A stretch of 64,000 nucleotides of DNA, taken from Camillea tinctor. Its lineage: Eukaryota > Ascomycota > Sordariomycetes > Xylariales > Xylariaceae. The notes under the pieces were generated by a model. The model worked only from the letters and a program-made list of their open reading frames with translations. It made no database searches and was not told the DNA's origin. Of this stretch, positions 13,935-26,235 are shown piece by piece. The position numbers were made by a program, and so were the translations under genes. The stretch's first letter is position 1, and the number at the start of each line of letters is the position of its first letter. The DNA lies in assembly GCA_022578605.1 (NCBI GenBank), contig MU394060.1, positions 248,001 to 312,000 of the forward strand, read 5' to 3'.

Positions 13935-14661
13935 TAAATAATGGCAGATATAAAAAAAGGGGGGAAGACATTGGTAGAGAGATGAGTTGCCGAGGCTAGA
14001 GAGGATGTTACGACCTAGGGGTCTAGCAAGAACTTAGGTAACTACGATGTTGTTATGTGAGGAGATAGAACTACAACTACTTGCGATACCGCTGCATATA
14101 CATAGCAACACCCTTTCTGTTCCCTGCGAGGTTATGTGCTCCCATATACCTTATGATTTATCACTTTAAGCAAAGGAAGTCTTTAAAGAGCAGAAGCGGC
14201 TTACTTTGGGGGCACTAGGGATTGAGATACTTACCTACTTACACGCTAAGCATCTATTCTTTAACTAGCAAAGACCCTTCTCATCCCCCGGCTCTTTCTT
14301 AGGAGACAGAGCAGTTGGGATATTGGAGAAGAAGATTATCTCCAGTAGATAGACAGCTAAGAGATAAGATACGTATGAAAACAAGGGGGGTAGAGGGGGG
14401 AGGCAGAAGGCAGACACATTATTGTATACTTCTGGGCAACCTATAGGTGTATCTCTAACCTCACCACCCCAGCCTACCGTATATCTTCTATCACATCGCC
14501 CCTGATTAGTAAACATCACCCAAAATGTACCTATTTGGTACCCTGGCTTTCTACTTATCACATACAATACCTAGCAGCAGCAGCAATAGCAGCAGTAATG
14601 TCATGTTCGCCAGCCAGCCAGTTCACCGGCTACTAGCCCAGCAACTACCCATCCCTTCTCT

Positions 14662-14683
14662 TCTCTCTCTCTCTCTCTCTCTC
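14662..14683. repeat. TC dinucleotide microsatellite
   Basis: About eleven uninterrupted TC units occur in intergenic sequence. Confidence 0.9.
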
Positions 14684-16827
14684 CTTCGCCTTCCCTCCTT
14701 CCCCTCTTTCATGTGAGAAGTTTTAACGCAGACATATGATTCTGATCATGATTATGAAACACAAAAAAAAGAAACTCCCATCCCTTTTCTTTTTTAGTTA
14801 CTGTGGGGGGTTACAACAACCAACAATCTCGTCGATATACATTATACGACAGAAAACCCCAAAAAGAGAAAAAAAGGGGGGGTGTGGGTGGAAAGGTAGT
14901 AGTGGTGGTAATGGTGATATGTGTGTTGGCAGACAGGACATACCTCTCTCTCTCTCTTTTTTTTTTTCCCTGGAAAAGAAAAAAACGAAACGAAAAGAGT
15001 AATAACAGCAGATGGAGACGTAAGATGTAACCACGCGGGTGACGTAGAAAGAAAGGAGAAAAAAAAAAGGGCTACATACATATGGGGGTGGATATCTTTG
15101 GAGAACTAGAGAAAACCCAACCTATGAAATGGTTTTATATGAGATAACCTAGGTACGTAGTATCGATATATGTACCTGCTCTAAGCGATTGTGGAGAGTA
15201 TATAATCTATATTCTGGTGTCTGAAAAGGGGCTATTAAAAAAGGTTTAACTTTTTTAGTAGTGTAGCTTATGAGAAGATCCAGACCATATAACCTAACCT
15301 TAGTAAGTTACAGGGCTACAAGTTTACAAAATGCATTCAGTCATATCAGTCCACATGGAAAAAAAGCATGTAACCATATATTGCGTTGTATCAATTCAAG
15401 ATTTTTTTTTTAAACCGGGGAGTTATAACAAAGTTTTTCCCCTCTTCTTTTTTTCCCCCACTAGGACGAAAAAGAGAAAAGGACCATGCAGACCAAGCAT
15501 AGAGAGAGCATCATCTTTCTTTCCCTTTTTTTTTTTTTTCCATTCTTGTCTCTTTCTTGTGATGTTTCACACACCAACTGGCTTTTTTTTTTTTTTTAAC
15601 CAAGCACCAATGGAATTATACACCGCTGCTGACGACACTGGGGTCCGGCCATGCATACCTATTCGTGGGATTGTGGTGACACAAGCAAGTAGTTTAGGTT
15701 GTCCTCCAGGGATGTCTTGTTCTCTAAGGCTGACTAATAATCGCCGAATCACACCCACCCTTTAACGCTCTTCTCCGATTTTAACCCCCCTTCAAATACA
15801 TATGTATTGGTATGTATATACTTGGTTGTAAGTCCAGGTCGTAGCAGGACTCAAGTACCCAAGTACCTAGATAGGAGGTAACCTTCGTTCGAACATTGCT
15901 CAACCTACCAACAAATTCTCCGAGGCCCTCTCCTTGAGGGCTCCCTCTCGTTGGAAAGTGAAAGTGCATATGTGGATATATGCATGTAATGCAGGTGGGC
16001 GGTTCATACCAAATGTCCGTTGGTGCGGCTGTTTAGCGAGGAGTTGCTGGAGGTGCACACACACATACATACACCCATACACGCACGCATGCGTATATCG
16101 GCCTTGTATCACGCTCTAGATGAACAATATGCTGTAACAAGATTTGGCCATGCAAGTGATCTCTCGCTAGTTGGCGCTATTGATCGTCGGAATGGAGTGT
16201 CGTGATTGGACTTTCTTGCTCTATTACATAGGGATGTACAGTAGACAACCCCCATGCCCCATGCTCCTGCATCACCACCGGTTTACCTACCTCAATCTGT
16301 CCCGTAGAGCGAAGCGGGAAGGCTCGGATGCTAGGCAGTGGCTTGGGGCATACCAATAGAGCATCTGCCGGAGCCTGAGGCACGAACCCGTACGGGTAGC
16401 CTGGCGAAAACCCGGGCGCTTGTAGCTCAAGGACTTGGGATTACTGGAAATACTGAGACGAAGAATCATGTCTGACCAACACAACACAACACGGCTTGCT
16501 TGGTATCCCTGAACAATACTTTCGGGGTTGCCGACCAAGGAATGCAGGACAGACCTGCAAGGCAGGAGGCCAGTTGCTGAAGGATCAGGAATACTACCAT
16601 CATCCTTGACCGGCTGTGTGACGATGGAATTGACTCGGAATTGACACACCTGTGGTGGATGAATGCTGCGCCGCATCGATCTCGATGCCTAGGGCTTTCC
16701 CACTTCACGGGAGCGGATAATACGAGCTCTGTATGACGCTGAGCAGCATCTTGTTTGGCAATGTTTCTGACGTTCATTGGCTCCGGGAAGAGGTGAACTT
16801 GGCGTACAGCTGTGACTTGGTAAGCTC

Positions 16828-18244
16828 TCATGGATTGGCCGATTTGGCCTCGACATAGCGTTGGAGGGTCTTCTTCTGGAGAGTCCGCTGTTCGTTGATG
16901 ATCTCCCAGAGTTCCTCATTCTCCTTTCGCACTTCTTGGTCCCCGATGCTATGCCCGACAGGCTCCTGGAAAGCTAGGATAGCTTGCTCTAGGGTGTCGG
17001 TGGGAATTCCATTCGAACTAATCATCTGAGCAAATCTGGTATCCTCTACCATATCAGTATCTATCTGAGAGGTGAAGTTATAGCTTCGGCTTCCCAGAAA
17101 GGGCTTGACAATGGCGACCGGCTTAGTTGGTCGTTGAGAAGATAGGGGGGAGACAAAGACAATATTGGTGATAGCGGCATTCAGATTTGCAACCTCTGTG
17201 GAATCTGCGCGGCTGCTTAAATCCCATCTAAGAACTTGGCCCCGAGAATGACCTGATATCAAAATAGTACCATCATAGCTCAGACCCAAGCACGAAGCCG
17301 GACCAGCTTCTTGCGGTGCTGCGGCAAAGGCAGAAGAAACCTGCACAGCTGTCGAATTCTCTTCAGCACTCTGGGGGCCTAGTAGAGCCTTTTCTGCAAA
17401 CAACTCAATAGCATATAGCGAGCCATCTTCGGTGGAGGCATAGAACGCACGAGCACAAGGGTCGAGAGCTAAGCAGAGGGGCGTGCTGGGGAACAGGATA
17501 GTCCGAAGGGCCACCCCTAGCTGGTAGTTCCAGACAATGCACGACTTGTCTTTGCTGGCTGAAATGCAGATATTCGTGTCTGGATTTACACTCTGTCCCA
17601 CGACCAGAGAGGTGATAGCTGCCCTGTGGTTCGTCAGGGATTCCTGGGGTTCATGCTCGATGGTCGGGTCACGCTCCAGCAGACGAGAGAGCGACCAGAC
17701 ATGGATATTGGAATCATCAGACGCAGTGATTAGATGGAAGGGAGTAACGGCCATACAGGTTATAGCCTGGACATGGCATGCGGGCGTGGTGACTTGTCGG
17801 CCCGTGCAAACCTGTGCGCATCACAACATAAGTCAGTCCAGTCAGTCAGTCACAGCATATCTTACACAAAAGCTGGAGCTGAATTATTATATAAAACACA
17901 ACACATACCTCCCAGACGATCACCCTTCCTTCCTGGGTCCCTAGTATAAGCACATCATCTAGCAAGGCAACGCTGCGAACACGCTCGGGGAATGTGACGA
18001 GGGCTTCTTGGTTACCCTTCGCCCTGGTGTAGACGTGAACCGTTGCCTTGTCTTCTTGCGCGGCAAAGACGTGGGTATTGCTGACAGCTAGACAGTTGCG
18101 AGGGGAAGAACTCTTCTTGAGAGTGCCTGTAGTCGAGTGGCTTGGGTGGAGGGTATGTTCGTATATCCCGGCGTCCTTTGCGATGGCCGTGTTGTTGGCC
18201 AACGGTGGCCCGGCGACAGAGACAAAATAGCTTTCGGTTAACAT
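16828..18244 (-). CDS. IPI3: WD-repeat ribosome assembly factor Ipi3 (WDR18 family)
   Basis: Ipi3 belongs to the Rix1 (Rix1-Ipi1-Ipi3) complex, which acts in the nucleus on pre-60S particles and ITS2 processing. Two exons, 18244-17909 and 17811-16828, are joined across a 97-base intron in phase 0 with a GTATGT donor, giving 439 residues. WD-type strands ending in a Trp are visible at NIHVW (147-151), SCIVW (202-206) and VLRWD (305-309), consistent with a beta-propeller over roughly residues 1-350. The C-terminal part ends in a charged helical segment (about 405-435, containing NEELWEIINEQ), which is the feature that points to Ipi3 rather than to WD proteins in general. The start codon lies in an ACC-ATG context. 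Length is usual for fungal Ipi3, and nothing appears broken. No pathway partners are adjacent. Confidence 0.88.
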
Positions 18245-21200
18245 GGTTGGTTGGTAATGGGGGGGGGTTTGTTATATTATGTTTATGTGAGTTATTAGTG
18301 AGCTGAAGGTAATTGGTGAGACAGAATGGCGGTATGTGTAAGCTTATAGACACCGCTTCTGTCTTGTTCGAATTATCATGAGTTGAGTTGTTGGTGGAGG
18401 AAAATGTATGTACTTGTTGTCGCAGGTTCTAGGTTAGTTGTAAAGGCTTGTTTGGCTTTGGAAACTTTTTTTTTTTTACAATACACCAACTTAAGTCCCC
18501 ATTGGTCACTGATAGAGCTTAAAATGCAAGGTCATTGGAAGGTCTCAAGGTCCAGAGCTACAGTCAGCAGATAGCAGATAGCAGATAGCAGGGGGTGGAG
18601 GGGTGGTGAGAAGGTAAAAAAAAAAAGGAACCAAAAAAAAAGAAAAGAAAAAGACCCACCATAACGTCGCTAAAGCTATCGACCCCTCGTGGCGGTAACC
18701 TACTAGGTTCAGTAATGCAGGTTTGCTGTAGGGGGGCTGGTACATACAGTAGGCTAGATCATCTCACTTTGCAGGGAGGCTCTAAAGGTATTTAGGTGTA
18801 AGCATTAACACCTGCGGGGTCTTTCTTGGCCCTACACCAGGTATGTCCTGTAGTGCATATATGGTAGGGGGGCAGGAGGTGTTCCCTCAATCCCAATCTG
18901 GTAAACTTGCGTTGCATTTACTGCATCATTATACTTCTTTTTCTGTTAGTAAAATTTCCCGACCATGTTCCACACCTTATCCTACACTTGCATTATCCTA
19001 CATCAACAACCTAACCTATACATATACAGAGCTATAGGTACATATACCTTCAATAAGTATTATTACTACATTTTGATATGTTAGCTATGTACCTACCTAG
19101 TGTAAGTTACGTATAAGTCATGTTGTCTCTCAAAACATACTACCGGGTTTATATCTGGTAGTATACCCAGTATGTATGTCCCAATATAATCCGGTCTATA
19201 GTCCGGTTGTTATATATTGCTCACCTACGTAAACCTACGTAACCCAATCTACATAAGCAGCAATTCCATTGAACATCCCTCTACAGAGTTGTACACCAAG
19301 ACTTACTCTCTCTTCCCAGTGACCGGGAATGTTCCCGACTTGACCGCCCTCAGAAAATATACAATGGCTTGAAAATGGATAGCATGCATCGTCATGGCTT
19401 TTTCGTAAACTCGTTCCACAGTGTTTCCGCCGAGTCCATAAAAGGTCCCACGAGATCCAGAGTTTATTGCCTGGTGCCTGGACCCTTCTCCCTTGATCTG
19501 CTTCCTCCATCAACGGTTCGCTGTAGTCCTTCATGTAGATTACACCACAGCGTGTTAGTGTAGGTAAACTACGTTGGTGATCGAGCGCCACGGCTGTGCT
19601 CACGCGTGAGTAGTGTTTCCGGTTGATTCGACTTAACGGATGAGCCTGTGACTATCCGGATCAACCATCAAAATCTATCAACTTCATCGCTATGGTCACC
19701 TATCGCGCGTTGCTCGTTGCTTATCCTTTTAAGCTCTGCGCAGCTCCGCGCTTATGCGCAACTTCAATCCGGGGCTGGTCTTGCATGGCTGAGACAAGCC
19801 CGGAGGCAGTCTTCCATCAAAATCCTGAAAAATAAAAAAGACATGCAGCTGTCAATCACGTATTGGTAATGGCCATCATGATCTCATTTGATGACGAGGG
19901 AAGCGAGGGGTGTTAAAAGACCTTTACCTATTTAAATAGGTCGCAGAGTTGTACATATCAATTATACCTAGCGCGGCTATCCGTATGTTGTGTCCTGGTC
20001 ATCATCTTCTTCTTCCCTTGTACTAACTAGGTAATCCCCCCTTTTTTTCTTTTGTTCAAATGTTCACAATTACACTAGTATCTTTGTACCACCCAAGTCT
20101 CAGATTAAAGTCAAATCTATCTGTCTATAGTCCGATAAAGTTCTGGCGGAGGAGGGGAGGGAGGGAGATGGAGGAATGGAGGGGAATACTAAGAAAGTAG
20201 GAGAACGTGAACCAAAAGTACGCCGTATACCTTCTCCCTACGCAGAAAAGCCCGTTCAATTCATCGACAGACGACAGCTGATCTCGACCCATTCCCCCAG
20301 CTTTGGGCTTTGAAAAATTCCCATTCGACTTTGATCTGGACCGAAGCATGACTTACAGATTGCTTTTAATTTGTCTCTACTCATGTAGCTCTCCACTATT
20401 GCGAATCTTGTCCTATCACTGTAGCATGAGAACCAAACTGGATTCGTGAAAGCGCTGCCGACTCGGATGGTTTAAGTCTTGCTAGCTCCTCGCTCGCTCG
20501 CTCCTCGTCCATAAAAAGAACTAGCAATTCTGTGGATCAAGGCAGAATGGAATTGAACAATTTCCAGAAGAATGGCAGCGTCGTATCGCTAGAGCCTGCA
20601 AGCCAGAATTAGATTGGTTGCTGGTGGTTTAGGTCACTTCGGCCAATACTACCCTAGAAGCGATCCCTTGGCGTAAGAGAAAGAAAAAAAAAAAACTACC
20701 TGTTAGTTCATGTCTCTGATGACAAGTAAGTACTGTTCTTGTCTGTAGGTAACAGGTCACTATTCTCTCCCATGTGGCAATGGATTTGAAATAAATAAAA
20801 AAAGTAAAAAAGGGGTAAGCCAGCTATGTACACTAAGGTAAGAGAGAGACAGAAACAGGGAAAACAAAAAGCAAAGAAACGAATAGTAAGTGGTACTATA
20901 CTCAACTATACTACCCCAGTATTGAAAAGCTGTCTCAAGCCGAGTGCTGTCTTACATAGCTCGCGTATCTCTTCGGGGGGGTTCCTCTCGTGTAGCCATT
21001 CCTGTTCTCGCGATGGTTAGGATGGATCGTGGTTCCACACATGGAGTCAATTCTTTGGCATCTGCGCGGCCTTGTGCTGCTAATCCCTGAATAGTCCCTG
21101 GGACCGACTATCATGTTGAATTACGGCAGCCCCATTTCTGCTCCAGGGTCCCTGCTAACGGGGGGTCTTCCTAATACAAAGCTTTCTTGGGTCGCGAGCT

Positions 21201-21539
21201 CGTGTGGAATTCTAACCTTGTCGCCCTTAACCTTTTTTTTAATAAGGGTTGTGCTGTGTTTCGTTTTGTGGTAGGCTGTTGTATGTGAGAGTTAACTTGC
21301 TCGTTCTTCCGAACGACTTTTTCCCTTTTCTTCCTTGTTGTCGTAGGTTATATTCCTTGTCTTGCACCGCGACGGTCCGCTCCACACTGTCTCGTCTCGC
21401 CGACCAGCTATCTTAACCCATCTCATGGCGAGAACTAACATGAATTGAATATTGTGTGTCCTATTCGAAAGCGAGAGTAGAGAAGGAAAGAGAGAGATAG
21501 AAGAAAAAAGACGCCCAATAAGTTAACTAACTCAACCGG
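18245..21539. other. 3.3-kb intergenic region
   Basis: The left end is the IPI3 promoter and leader. The middle has A/T homopolymers, an ATAGCAG short repeat near 18568-18590 and several TAGGTA-type motifs (for example near 19030 and 19090). The right 300 bases (from about 21240) are pyrimidine-rich, then purine-rich, and are probably the leader of the gene at 21540. A 75-codon minus-strand frame at 20125-20349 begins with a plausible peptide but has no support. Confidence 0.45.
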
Positions 21540-23924
21540 ATGCTGCCTCTCTACTTGTCGACACTTACACGCACAATATCCTCGGGGCACGACAACGACG
21601 ACGACAAAAAGATGGAGGTCTCGGAAGCCAGCTTGGAATTTGCATGCAACTTGCCGGAGCTATTGGCGGTAGATCTGGAAGAATCGAGCGCGGTCTTCCA
21701 GTCTCGAAAATTAACGGCTGGCGCACCGGCGCCCGCATTGGCTGACGACGGGAGCAAGAGACGATACTCGTTGCAGGGCGGTTCATTGGCTCCGGTATTT
21801 CCATCCAAACATGGAGATGGCTCATCGAGGTTTAGGTCATTGCAGACCGATGACCAGAAATACTCAGAATTATTCACCATACATGTAGGAATGCAAAAGA
21901 GGTGCAGTGTGGCGAGCAGCGAGTGTTCTGGGGGGATGGAACCCCCCTCGATTGCTACAACAAGAGATGAATCAGTTGTTACTACGGCTACCTCAGTCGA
22001 CATGGACAGACAAACCTCGTCAAATTCGGCCATGGCCTCAGCTTCAGCTTCCTGCAAACCTTCTACGCCACTTCTGCAAAACAAAATGGCTGCAAGCAGC
22101 TGGATGGATCTGGAGCTAGACGACGGCGCACCCTCCTCCCCCATTCACATCCGCAGGCACAGTAGCATGACCGACATTCCCTCACCCAACCACTACCTGC
22201 TCAGAACCCAGAGCGCTACTGATCCGAGAAGCATGTCGCTTAACTCGAGATCCGTGCAGACGGACCTGCAAAAGGATCCCTTTGCTGCATTTTCTACCTC
22301 TAACCTGCTGGAGAGCGTCGAAATATCCTCCTCGTCGCCCCAGGAAAAACGCCTTACGCGTCCCACCAAGTTCCCTCAAAGGCGCTCGTCTTTGAATTAC
22401 AAAGACTACCCTGTACCTCCCCAATTTTACATTTCTTCTCCCCGGTCGACTTTGTCTCCAACCTCGCCGCCGCCTGCCTTCTCACCACCTCGCTCCGTCC
22501 CCAAGGGTAGCTCCCCACCCAGACATAGACCACCCAAGATTGCACCCCCTCCCCCTCCTTCTAACCGCGGCTTAACCATTGAGACGACGATGCGGGAAGA
22601 GGATAAGATGAGTGCGCTTTCCTCCGACTCGGGTTCCGCATGCGCCACCCCAGAGAGCCGCCGGGGCTCTCAGACCACCATGATGATGAACCCCGAGATT
22701 GTCTCTCCACGTGACATCAACATCGAGAACTGGCTCGAGTCGACCGTCGACATGTTTGCTCACGGGTCGCAGTCCAAGTCCGACGCTCACTTCCCGTCGC
22801 TGCCTCTGCCGGCCAACGTCATCGACACGCTGCGGGTATCAGTCTCGTGCTTCCCCGAGACCATGCTCCTGTGTTCTAGTCTCTCCATCGAGACCATCCG
22901 CAGCCGCTCTAGGAGAGTCAAGCACCGCGCCGACAGCATGAACTCGGACCCGCGCAGCCCGCAGTCGCAGACGGAGCCGCACCCCAAGCAGTCCAAGTGG
23001 AAGTGGCTGCCCTCCTCCAAGAAGCAGACCACGCCGCCCGCCAGCCCCCCCGGCGGCCCGAGGAACCACAACAACAACAAGCAATCCGCCTCGCACCGCG
23101 GCGGCGACTTCGCCTTCGAGTCCCTCAACAGCAGCAGCAACCCGCCGTCGCCCTTCGGCGGCGTGCCCCTGCCCAAGGCCGAGTGGGCCGCGATCAGGAA
23201 CCTGTTCCCCTCGGGGAGCGACTACCTGTGCGACGCGCTGTACGCGCACCTGCTCGCGTACAACTACATCACGTCGATCTGCCCGCGGTCGGCGCTCATC
23301 AGCCCGATGACGACGTCCGCAGCGACGGCGGCGGCCTCGGCGGGGGTATCCGCGGCGGTGGCGCTGCGGCCGTCCACGGCGCGGTCCTGCTCCTCGGACT
23401 CGATGGAGGCGGGGCTGCCGCGGTCGTCGACGGCGTCCATCTCCGACGGTACGCAGATCCCCAGGAAGGCTGCGACCCTGCTGGGGCTGCAGGACAGCGG
23501 GCGGGCGCCGGTGCCGGAGCCGCGCGGCGGCCTGCGCTCCAAGCGCTCGTACTTCGTCATGGGCGGCGGCGCGGCCAGCACGGCGGCCAGCACCCACCAC
23601 GGACACCGCCACGCCAATAGCAGCGACAGTGGCGGGCTCAGCGTGGCCGGCGGCGGCGGCGGCGGGAGTATCCTGACGGCGCGCCCGACGACGTCGGGGG
23701 GGACCCGGCCGGCCCCTGACCACAGCGAGCAGACCCTGCGGGAGGTGCGTTTGGGACTCGCGCGGTGTATTGCGAGACTGGTCGCGACGCTGCGGCAGAA
23801 CGGCACGACTGACGGGGGCGAGAGTGGAGGAGCTGGGTCTTGGGGAGGATCGCTGAAGCCGGAGGAGGATCCGCTGTTTATGCGGGCGCTGTGCGAGATC
23901 GTGCGGTGCTGCGAAGAGAGATAA
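21540..23924 (+). CDS. Large low-complexity protein, unknown function
   Basis: A single uninterrupted exon gives 794 residues. The N-terminal half (about 1-385) is disordered and rich in Ser, Pro and Thr, with many SP/TP dipeptides that could be phosphorylated. A more ordered stretch near 388-465 begins with DINIENWLEST and includes a hydrophobic segment around VIDTLRVSVSCFP. A second lies near 540-582 (PKAEWAAIRNLFP and following) and a third at the C-terminus (about 729-794, LREVRLGLARCIARL to CEIVRCCEER). Ala, Gly and Ser runs separate them. No catalytic motif, signal peptide or membrane span is seen. An in-frame ATG at 21612 (residue 25) has a good context and could be the real start. Codon use changes sharply: from about 22690 the third position is almost all G or C. 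I do not recognise the family. A cytosolic scaffold is a guess. Confidence 0.8.
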   Translation: MLPLYLSTLTRTISSGHDNDDDKKMEVSEASLEFACNLPELLAVDLEESSAVFQSRKLTAGAPAPALADDGSKRRYSLQGGSLAPVFPSKHGDGSSRFRSLQTDDQKYSELFTIHVGMQKRCSVASSECSGGMEPPSIATTRDESVVTTATSVDMDRQTSSNSAMASASASCKPSTPLLQNKMAASSWMDLELDDGAPSSPIHIRRHSSMTDIPSPNHYLLRTQSATDPRSMSLNSRSVQTDLQKDPFAAFSTSNLLESVEISSSSPQEKRLTRPTKFPQRRSSLNYKDYPVPPQFYISSPRSTLSPTSPPPAFSPPRSVPKGSSPPRHRPPKIAPPPPPSNRGLTIETTMREEDKMSALSSDSGSACATPESRRGSQTTMMMNPEIVSPRDINIENWLESTVDMFAHGSQSKSDAHFPSLPLPANVIDTLRVSVSCFPETMLLCSSLSIETIRSRSRRVKHRADSMNSDPRSPQSQTEPHPKQSKWKWLPSSKKQTTPPASPPGGPRNHNNNKQSASHRGGDFAFESLNSSSNPPSPFGGVPLPKAEWAAIRNLFPSGSDYLCDALYAHLLAYNYITSICPRSALISPMTTSAATAAASAGVSAAVALRPSTARSCSSDSMEAGLPRSSTASISDGTQIPRKAATLLGLQDSGRAPVPEPRGGLRSKRSYFVMGGGAASTAASTHHGHRHANSSDSGGLSVAGGGGGGSILTARPTTSGGTRPAPDHSEQTLREVRLGLARCIARLVATLRQNGTTDGGESGGAGSWGGSLKPEEDPLFMRALCEIVRCCEER

Positions 23925-26235
23925 AGAGGACGGGATAAAGGGGGGACGGTCAGATGGGAAATATGATGTATGGTGGTGATGATGGATCGAGCTCTCATGC
24001 GTGGTGTGTGTATCGCCGCTTTACACACTACGAAGGATGATGGCCGCTATTAGTGCTGCGAGAACGACAGACAGACGGACAAGGGCTCATATTACATGAA
24101 CATCACCCACGCTGCTTTTTTTCTCCTACGACAGTCACTTCCACGTGCAAACCGACTCCGATATTTACGCCAACTTCGATTTTACGCCATACCTCCGACT
24201 CTCCTCTTTCTCGTCTCGATCAGCTTGATAACGGCAGCTCCGTATGCGAGCAAGATTCTTTCCTCTCTTTTTCTCATCTAGGTGTCTTGCTTTGCTTGGT
24301 CTCATTGCCTATCTATCTATATACTATAATAATCCGCCCGAAGGTTTCTCTCCAACTCCCGCCTATATACGTCTCTCGGTCTCTTCCCTCTTAGGAATGC
24401 CTCTTAATGCACCTTAAGATGGGAAGGGAGGAAATCGGAAGCTAAAAAAAGGAGAGGAGGGAAAATATATCGACCATACGCCACTAAACCCGAACTGGAC
24501 TTCTTCGACCCGACGACTTCCTCTACGCTACTACCAAAAGCCCCCCCGGGCGAGGTTCCATGGCATAGAGACCTAGATTTGAGGGGATATATAGATGTCT
24601 ATGGGTAGTAAAGGAGTTAGGGGCTATAGAAGATGTGGAGGGATATTTATGATTTTCGTATGCTGAATCTTCGTTCTTAGACATGAAGAAGCAGCAGGCA
24701 GGCAGGAGAAAAAGAGAAAAACTTATGGCATCATGGCATCTTTGCGGTTTAATGGAAGAGCCAAAGAAAAAAAGAGCAAAACAAAAGCAACCTCTAAAAT
24801 AATACCCCCTTTCGTTCTTTCCGGTTTTCTTTTCTTACTATTTTCTATTATATTATTTATTTTTCTGTTACTTCAACGTCAATACCACATCCGTTTCTTT
24901 TTTTTTTTTAAGTTTCTTTTTATATTCCTCTCTTTCTTTACATTTTTCTATCTTCTTCACAGCAGTCTTTATCCCTCCATCCTTTTTATTCCATTTTTCT
25001 TTTGAGAAAACCCTCGAAACGAAAAACGATATGTGTGAAATACCATGCCTCCATCATTACCTTTACTATCCCTACTACCTATTTACAGCAAGGGACCGAG
25101 CGATCGAGAGAGAAGAAGGGGAACAAACCAAAGCAACGAAATGAATTAATGCGCATGGCCATAACTACCAACTATCACCACCAACCACCCTTACAGACCT
25201 AGATGAAGGTGAAGAGAGAGAGAGAGATAGAGAAAGGGATAAGGGGATAACACTCGTTCATTGTACATAGAGGAGCAAGCAAGGCCGGAGCGTTGATTTT
25301 TTTTCCTTTCTATTTTCTTTTTATATTAGAAACAAGCCCATACCAGCACTGGGGGGATAAAGCAGCTATGGGTAATATTGATACTGCTACGAAGTGCATT
25401 ACTACTTACTACTACTATAACTTACTATTGAGGGCGAGAGAAGGAGGGGAAAAGAGGAAGCGAAGCACAACATAGCAGAGAAAGGGGGGGCTTAGTGGGA
25501 ATCGATTTTAGCACAACAATCATCCTATTACGGATTTCAATAGGTACTTAAAGCACAGGCGGCGCATTTGGGAAGTTACTTTTTTGAGGTACCTTACTTA
25601 CTAGACGGGTGGAGGGCGGGTAGCCGGATGAATATTACCTCGTACTGCCATATAGCTATATATCACACTAATACATGAGAGCCGAAAGAGAGCAACGAAA
25701 AGAAAGAATAATTCCCGAAAAGAAAACACACTGTCCTTGGCAAATAGTAGAAGAATTAGTAATAACAATATTGTTTCATGCCAAAAAATATGCTATTTCA
25801 ACGAACTCCATCTAGTAATCTTAGACAAATTGGGACCTTCCCCATGGCCCGCCCCGTGATTCCCCATTCTGGGTCGGGGAACTTTACCTTAGGTACCTCC
25901 ATCTCGTTCCAAAACAGTTTGAAACATACCTCCTTGAATATCGAAATAGAATGGAAAACAAGAAACGGAAAAGAAAAAGAAGGTTGAAACAAGATATGCT
26001 TCCCCGGCCTAGAACCCAGACCTAGACCTAGGCCCTCCTAAGAACTCCTTATGTATGTATATGCTGTCGCTACTTCTATGTAAGCAATATGCAGACAAGT
26101 TCCGTCCACCCTTCCATGCATAGTTCGAACCCATATCCCCTCTCCACTCTCCAACAATTCAAAGAAGAATAAGAGAGAAAAAACAAGAACCTACCCCCTA
26201 CCGCCCCCTTTCTGTCTTCCCTACCTACCAATCCC
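23925..26235. other. 2.3-kb intergenic region between convergent genes
   Basis: It holds the 3' flanks of the 794-residue gene (plus strand) and the membrane-protein gene (minus strand). The sequence is AT-rich with pyrimidine tracts (about 24830-25000), a GA repeat near 25211-25228, and short frames without resemblance to known proteins. No RNA gene is recognised. Confidence 0.5.

Larger units (their letters stand above)
12652..16827. other. 4.2-kb interval without a supportable gene
   Basis: It contains the 3' flank of the GTPase gene and then AT-rich sequence with G runs, CT and CAG-like microsatellites (about 14576-14596), several poly-T tracts (about 15402-15411, 15525-15540, 15583-15598) and CA/CATA repeats near 16055-16090. 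The frames at 16287-16676 and 16466-16831 on the minus strand lie just past the IPI3 stop and resemble no protein I know; part of this is probably the IPI3 3' untranslated region. Confidence 0.45.

Noticed and set aside
20125..20349. A 74-codon minus-strand frame beginning MLRSRSKSNG
   Set aside because: The first 40 codons look plausible, but the rest is low-complexity and no further exon or family support was found.
22839..23723. A 294-codon antisense frame opposite the 794-residue gene
   Set aside because: It arises from GC-rich third positions on the plus strand, is extremely Arg/Ala/Gly-rich and resembles no protein. The overlapping frame at 22997-23620 is rejected for the same reason.
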